Shown here: piece after piece, positions 5,242 through 8,432 of the stretch | How positions within the stretch are numbered: position 1 is the first letter of the stretch | Layout: every line of letters begins with the position of its first letter | Assembly: GCA_966185765.1 (NCBI GenBank) | Contig: CBIFVZ010000117.1 | Location: 1 to 8,432, forward strand | From: CBIFVZ01 sp966185765 | Lineage (GTDB): Bacteria; Pseudomonadota; Gammaproteobacteria; Enterobacterales; Enterobacteriaceae | DNA length: 8,432 nt | Direction of reading: 5' to 3' | Translations under genes and position numbers: made by a program | The notes under the pieces: model-generated | Databases searched by the model: none | What the model saw: only the letters and a program-made list of their open reading frames with translations | Told to the model about the DNA's origin: nothing

Positions 5242-6545
5242 TGCTCTTGCTCCTTCTTCCAGTCTAACCACTGACATTGTCCTGCCGGCGCCTGACCTTC
5301 GCGGGTAATAAAAATGCCTGCTGCGGCAATCAATTGCTCACCATAGAACAACAACGGCGTCGCACCGCGCTGCCAGGGGGGAACCCCCAATTCCTGCCAC
5401 AACTTTTTTATACTTCTTCTGTGCTCACGCCCGACGATATGCACATCACCTTGTGCACCGAAGCGTACGCTCACAGGCTCATCAGGCCTGGGCAGGCGAA
5501 CCGTCTGTCCTTCCTTTGCCCAGCGCAACATCCCTAACCCCTGCGGCAGTATCAGCGGTTGCTTACTATCACGCCACTCAAGACACACGCCATTAAGCGA
5601 AGCACGATGTTTTACCCACCATAGCGCGCCCTGGTAGCGTCGGACTTCGTTCTCACCTGAACGCAGGCAAGGTGCGGCATCGTCGCGCGCACAGGCGACC
5701 TCGTGCCAGATACGCGCCAGCGCAGCACGTGAGGGCATCGGCGCATTAAGGTGCGCAAACCAGCGTCGAATGAGCGCATTACGCCGCACGTCACTCATTC
5801 CGGTGAGCGGCGCTATGCGCAGCGAAGCCTGTTCACCCAGTAATCCAGCCAATGCCTCTTCCAGCAACTCATCAAGCAATTGCTCCTGCTCTCCACACAG
5901 TGCGGCACTGCGCGCCACTGCGTGGGAAAAGTGCGGCCAACGCGTCGTGAGCTGTGGTAAAACGCGCAGGCGCAGGAAGTTGCGGTCAAAGCTGTCATCG
6001 GCATTGCTGTCGTCATCAATCCAGCTCAGATGATGCTGCTGTGCCCAGGCTTCAAGTAACTGACGCGGTGTATCCAGCAACGGTCGTAATAGCTGAGAAC
6101 CCGCAAATGGCAAGCGCTGCGGCATACCCGCCAAACCTGCCGGGCCGCTACCGCGCTTAAGCGCCAGCAGTAATGTTTCGCACTGGTCGTCCTGATGCTG
6201 CGCAGTGACCAGTGCCTCTGTGGGTTGAAGCGCCCGGGCAAACGCCTGATAACGGGCCTCGCGCGCCTGCGCTTCAAGGCCCTGACCATTATCATGAAGT
6301 GTCACAGTACAAATCTGAAGCGCTACATTCCAGGCATCACACAGCGCCTGGCAATGAGCAGCCCAGTCGTCAGCAAACTGGCTGATGCCGTGATGAACGT
6401 GGATGGCACGCAGGCACAAATCCGGCTGTTGCTCACGCAACATCACCAGACGGTGCAACAATACTGTGGAGTCCAGCCCACCGCTCAAAGCCACCAATAA
6501 GCGGCGTTCCGGCGCTGTCCACTCCGCCAGCGGGAGGGATGTCAT
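5238..6545 (-). CDS. tilS: tRNA(Ile)-lysidine synthetase TilS
   Basis: Essential enzyme that joins lysine to C34 of the tRNA-Ile with a CAU anticodon, using ATP, so that it reads AUA and is charged with Ile rather than Met. The PP-loop SGGLDST at 21-27 heads the N-terminal ATP-pyrophosphatase domain (to about 220, with the conserved HVHHG, TAQHxDDQCET and RNFLRLRV segments). A central TilS domain and a C-terminal domain with SIKKLWQELGVPPW follow. Length 435 against 432 in E. coli. The ATG at 6545 is preceded by an in-frame TGA six codons upstream and has no clear Shine-Dalgarno sequence. yaeR ends 66 bases upstream, so the two are probably co-transcribed, and the cytochrome gene overlaps the stop codon by four bases. 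Confidence 0.97.
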   Translation of the reverse strand: MTSLPLAEWTAPERRLLVALSGGLDSTVLLHRLVMLREQQPDLCLRAIHVHHGISQFADDWAAHCQALCDAWNVALQICTVTLHDNGQGLEAQAREARYQAFARALQPTEALVTAQHQDDQCETLLLALKRGSGPAGLAGMPQRLPFAGSQLLRPLLDTPRQLLEAWAQQHHLSWIDDDSNADDSFDRNFLRLRVLPQLTTRWPHFSHAVARSAALCGEQEQLLDELLEEALAGLLGEQASLRIAPLTGMSDVRRNALIRRWFAHLNAPMPSRAALARIWHEVACARDDAAPCLRSGENEVRRYQGALWWVKHRASLNGVCLEWRDSKQPLILPQGLGMLRWAKEGQTVRLPRPDEPVSVRFGAQGDVHIVGREHRRSIKKLWQELGVPPWQRGATPLLFYGEQLIAAAGIFITREGQAPAGQCQWLDWKKEQEQ

Positions 6546-6611
6546 AAGTTGGAGATACGCTCAGAAATCATTGCTGGCAACGTTACCGGGCAACGACCTG
6601 TGACGCAAGTC

Positions 6612-7001
6612 TTAGCGCTGATAAAGCTCCAGCGGCAGACCATCGGGGTCAGTAAAAAAGGTAAAACGTTTGTTGGTAAGCGGGTCAACACGAATGGTTT
6701 CGCAGAGCACGCCGTGGCGCTCAAGGTGCTGTACCGCAGCGTCCAGCGAGTCCACACTAAACGCCAGATGGCGTAGACCGCAGGCTTCAGGATGGCTTGG
6801 TCGCGCAGGCGGACACGGGAAAGAAAACAGCTCAATGGTGTACTGGCCGTTCAACGCCAGATCGCCTTTCCAGGAGTCACGCGCCTCGCGGTAAACCTCT
6901 GAGAGCAACGTAAAGCCAAGAATGTCGCAATAAAACGCTTTGCTGCGCGCATAGTCGGTGGCAATGATGGCGATATGATGTACGTTTTGCAGGCCCAGCA
7001 T
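6612..7001 (-). CDS. yaeR: VOC (glyoxalase-fold) family protein YaeR
   Basis: Small cytoplasmic protein of the vicinal-oxygen-chelate superfamily (glyoxalase I, dioxygenases, resistance proteins). The substrate is not established. I chose ATG at 7001, preceded by AAGGAG five bases upstream, giving 129 residues as in E. coli YaeR; a longer in-frame start at 7040 has no support. Two beta-alpha-beta-beta-beta modules are visible, with probable metal ligands His9 (or His8), Glu57, His78 and Glu125, placed like those of glyoxalase I. It opens the minus-strand run yaeR–tilS–cytochrome c. The 92 bases before its ATG down from the accA terminator must hold the promoter, but I find no convincing hexamer pair there. 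Confidence 0.94.
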   Translation of the reverse strand: MLGLQNVHHIAIIATDYARSKAFYCDILGFTLLSEVYREARDSWKGDLALNGQYTIELFSFPCPPARPSHPEACGLRHLAFSVDSLDAAVQHLERHGVLCETIRVDPLTNKRFTFFTDPDGLPLELYQR

Positions 7002-7092
7002 AGTCTCTCCTTTTAAGCAGATACCCGACATTACGCGCACTCATGTACACACGACAATCTAGCCACCACTTTTTCAGAATACTTCACAACAG

Positions 7093-7117
7093 AAAAGGGC
7101 CGGTAAACCGGCCCCTT
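7093..7117 (-). terminator. Intrinsic terminator of accA
   Basis: On the minus strand GGGCCGG, a TTTA loop and CCGGCCC form a 7-bp GC-rich stem, which can extend to ten pairs by one G-T and two A-T, followed by TTTTCT. It lies about 27 bases after the accA stop and should end transcription before yaeR. Confidence 0.88.
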
Positions 7118-7144
7118 AGCACTCAACTTTGTCGACAAGAGTAA

Positions 7145-8104
7145 TCAGGCGTAGCCGTAGCTCATCAGACGCTGATAGCGGCGGCTGAGCAGCTCGTCTT
7201 TGCTCAGTGTATCGAGATCCGCCAGATCTGCCAGTAGCTGCGCTTTGAGCGACTCTGCCATCGTTTGCGGATTGCGATGCGCGCCACCCAACGGTTCCGG
7301 GATAACGGTATCAATCAGCTTCAGCTCTTTGAGGCGTGGGGCAATAATGCCCATCGCTTCTGCCGCCAGCGGCGCCTTATCTGCACTCTTCCACAGAATG
7401 GACGCGCAGCCTTCCGGTGAAATGACAGAATAGGTGCTGTACTGCAACATATTCACTTTATCGCCAACACCAATGGCAAGTGCACCACCGGAGCCACCTT
7501 CACCAATCACGGTGCAGATAACCGGCACCGTCAGGCCAGACATTTCGCGCAGGTTGCGCGCAATAGCCTCAGACTGACCGCGCTCTTCCGCACCCACGCC
7601 CGGATAAGCGCCTGGGGTGTCGATAAAAGTAATGATCGGCATGTTGAAACGCTCGGCCATTTCCATCAGGCGCAACGCCTTGCGGTAACCTTCCGGTGCG
7701 GGCATACCGAAGTTACGGCGAATTTTCTCTTTGGTTTCGCGTCCTTTCTGATGACCAATTACCATCACCGGACGACCATCAAGGCGAGCAATACCGCCAA
7801 CGATGGCTTTATCATCCGCATAAGCGCGATCGCCTGCCAGCTCATCAAACTCATCAAACGCCAGACGCAGATAATCAAGCGTATAAGGACGCAGCGGATG
7901 GCGTGCCAACTGAGCAATCTGCCACGCGCCTAGATCGGCGAAGATTTTACGGGTCAACTCCACGCTTTTCTCGCGCAGGCGATGTACCTCTTCATCGATG
8001 TTAATATCCAGTTTTTCATCCTGACGGCCCACGGCGGTCAGGGAATCGATTTTCGCTTCCAGCTCTGCAATTGGCTGTTCGAAATCAAGGAAATTCAGAC
8101 TCAT
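7145..8104 (-). CDS. accA: Acetyl-CoA carboxylase, carboxyltransferase alpha subunit
   Basis: Alpha subunit of the acetyl-CoA carboxyltransferase. With AccD it moves the carboxyl group from biotin on AccB to acetyl-CoA to form malonyl-CoA, the first committed step of fatty acid synthesis. The 319-residue protein has the same length as the E. coli subunit and near-identical sequence, from MSLNFLDFEQPIAELE to RLMSYGYA. The crotonase-like core contains GEGGSGGALAIG (201-212), whose glycine-rich turn forms the oxyanion hole, and FNMPIITFIDTPGAYPG (153-169). ATG at 8104 is preceded by CAGGA five bases upstream. That ribosome-binding segment directly follows a vestigial dnaE end (see 8117-8149). 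Confidence 0.99.
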   Translation of the reverse strand: MSLNFLDFEQPIAELEAKIDSLTAVGRQDEKLDINIDEEVHRLREKSVELTRKIFADLGAWQIAQLARHPLRPYTLDYLRLAFDEFDELAGDRAYADDKAIVGGIARLDGRPVMVIGHQKGRETKEKIRRNFGMPAPEGYRKALRLMEMAERFNMPIITFIDTPGAYPGVGAEERGQSEAIARNLREMSGLTVPVICTVIGEGGSGGALAIGVGDKVNMLQYSTYSVISPEGCASILWKSADKAPLAAEAMGIIAPRLKELKLIDTVIPEPLGGAHRNPQTMAESLKAQLLADLADLDTLSKDELLSRRYQRLMSYGYA

Positions 8105-8116
8105 AATATTCCTGTT

Positions 8117-8149
8117 TTAGTCAAACTCCGGCCCCACCTGCTCCGAACC
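8117..8149 (-). pseudogene. Vestigial duplicate of the dnaE 3' end
   Basis: Read on the minus strand, these 33 bases match the true dnaE end (8200-8232) at 27 positions and end in TAA. The frame encodes SGSEQVGPEFD-like residues against IGSEQVELEFD in DnaE. Similarity fades further upstream, where small indels would be needed (possibly to about 8170). The copy is not in frame with dnaE: the two stop codons are 83 bases apart. It lies directly before the accA ribosome-binding site, the position dnaE's end occupies in E. coli as I remember it, so this is probably the ancestral terminus, left behind when a second end was supplied upstream. Confidence 0.75.
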
Positions 8150-8199
8150 CGATACCACGAACACCAGGTTCAACGCCTGAATCAGGCAGAAACGACAAG

Positions 8200-8432
8200 T
8201 TAATCAAACTCCAGTTCCACCTGTTCAGAACCAATCAGCCCACGCAACTCGTTAAGTAGACGGTCGCTTGGTGACACACGCCACGCCGCGCCAAAGCGCA
8301 ACCTCGCACGCGCATCCGTTCTCTGATAGTAGAGATGTACTGGAATGGTTCCCGAACGATGGGGATCCAGAGATTGACGGAGACGGTTTAAAAGCTGGTC
8401 ATCAATTTGCCTGTCCGTCAGCGAGATAGCAA
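8200..8432 (-). CDS. dnaE: DNA polymerase III alpha subunit, C-terminal end only
   Basis: The last 76 residues of the replicative polymerase catalytic subunit; the rest lies beyond base 8432. The translation runs from AISLTDRQIDDQLLNRL through HLYYQRTDARARLRFG to WRVSPSDRLLNELRGLIGSEQ and VELEFD, then TAA, nearly identical to the C terminus of E. coli DnaE. This part belongs to the C-terminal domain that contacts the tau subunit. Three of eleven Arg codons here are AGG or AGA and one Leu is CTA, rare choices for such a gene. Unlike E. coli, where accA follows within a few bases, 95 bases separate the stop from accA. Confidence 0.97.
   Translation of the reverse strand, partial: AISLTDRQIDDQLLNRLRQSLDPHRSGTIPVHLYYQRTDARARLRFGAAWRVSPSDRLLNELRGLIGSEQVELEFD

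Noticed and set aside
5241..5277. Upstream extension of the cytochrome start to 5277
   Set aside because: It would place 12 residues before the signal peptide, overlap tilS more, and lacks a ribosome site, while ATG 5241 has one.
7002..7094. Sigma-70 promoter for yaeR, e.g. TAGATT on the minus strand (7056-7061)
   Set aside because: No -35 at suitable spacing (the nearest TTGTGA is 22 bases away); the promoter must be near but I cannot place it.
1..8432. CRISPR array, tRNA, rRNA, insertion sequence, defence or toxin system
   Set aside because: No regular repeats, cloverleaf, transposase or such domains were seen; apart from the points listed, the content is core-genome housekeeping.

Overview
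The window is ordinary chromosome from a member of the Enterobacteriaceae. Proteins and gene order match the Escherichia coli K-12 proS–yaeF–nlpE–arfB–yaeQ–yaeP–rof–tilS–yaeR–accA–dnaE neighbourhood closely but not identically. Two differences argue against E. coli itself. There is no ldcC (lysine decarboxylase) between accA and yaeR, and a small periplasmic c-type cytochrome gene sits directly behind tilS. A genus such as Enterobacter, Kosakonia, Cronobacter or Klebsiella would fit, but I cannot decide the genus from the sequence alone. Nothing resembles phage, transposon, CRISPR, rRNA or tRNA.

Layout. On the + strand: the 3' nine-tenths of proS, an intrinsic terminator, and yaeF (lipoprotein, permuted NlpC/P60 fold). 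yaeF converges with nlpE, whose intrinsic terminator overlaps the yaeF stop codon. nlpE, arfB and yaeQ form a minus-strand operon transcribed yaeQ→arfB→nlpE. A 300-base divergent region separates yaeQ from yaeP–rof on the + strand. A bidirectional terminator then separates rof from the minus-strand group yaeR→tilS→cytochrome c. Last come accA with its own terminator and the 3' end of dnaE, both minus strand.

How the genes relate. Most are housekeeping functions in translation (ProS, TilS, ArfB), transcription termination control (Rof, an inhibitor of Rho), envelope surveillance (NlpE, YaeF), fatty acid synthesis (AccA) and replication (DnaE). Tight couplings are visible: ATGA overlaps at yaeQ/arfB and tilS/cytochrome c, and a 14-base overlap at yaeP/rof.

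Three places deserve attention. (1) The leader before yaeP–rof has a 23-base dyad beside a candidate promoter. Downstream lie complementary segments, including an anti-Shine-Dalgarno element and a segment with two alternative partners, which suggests RNA-based control of a Rho inhibitor. (2) A decayed second copy of the dnaE 3' end lies between the working dnaE stop codon and accA, so the dnaE end appears to have been duplicated or replaced. (3) A c-type cytochrome is translationally coupled to the tRNA-modifying enzyme TilS. All RNA structures were paired by eye and no folding or database search was run.
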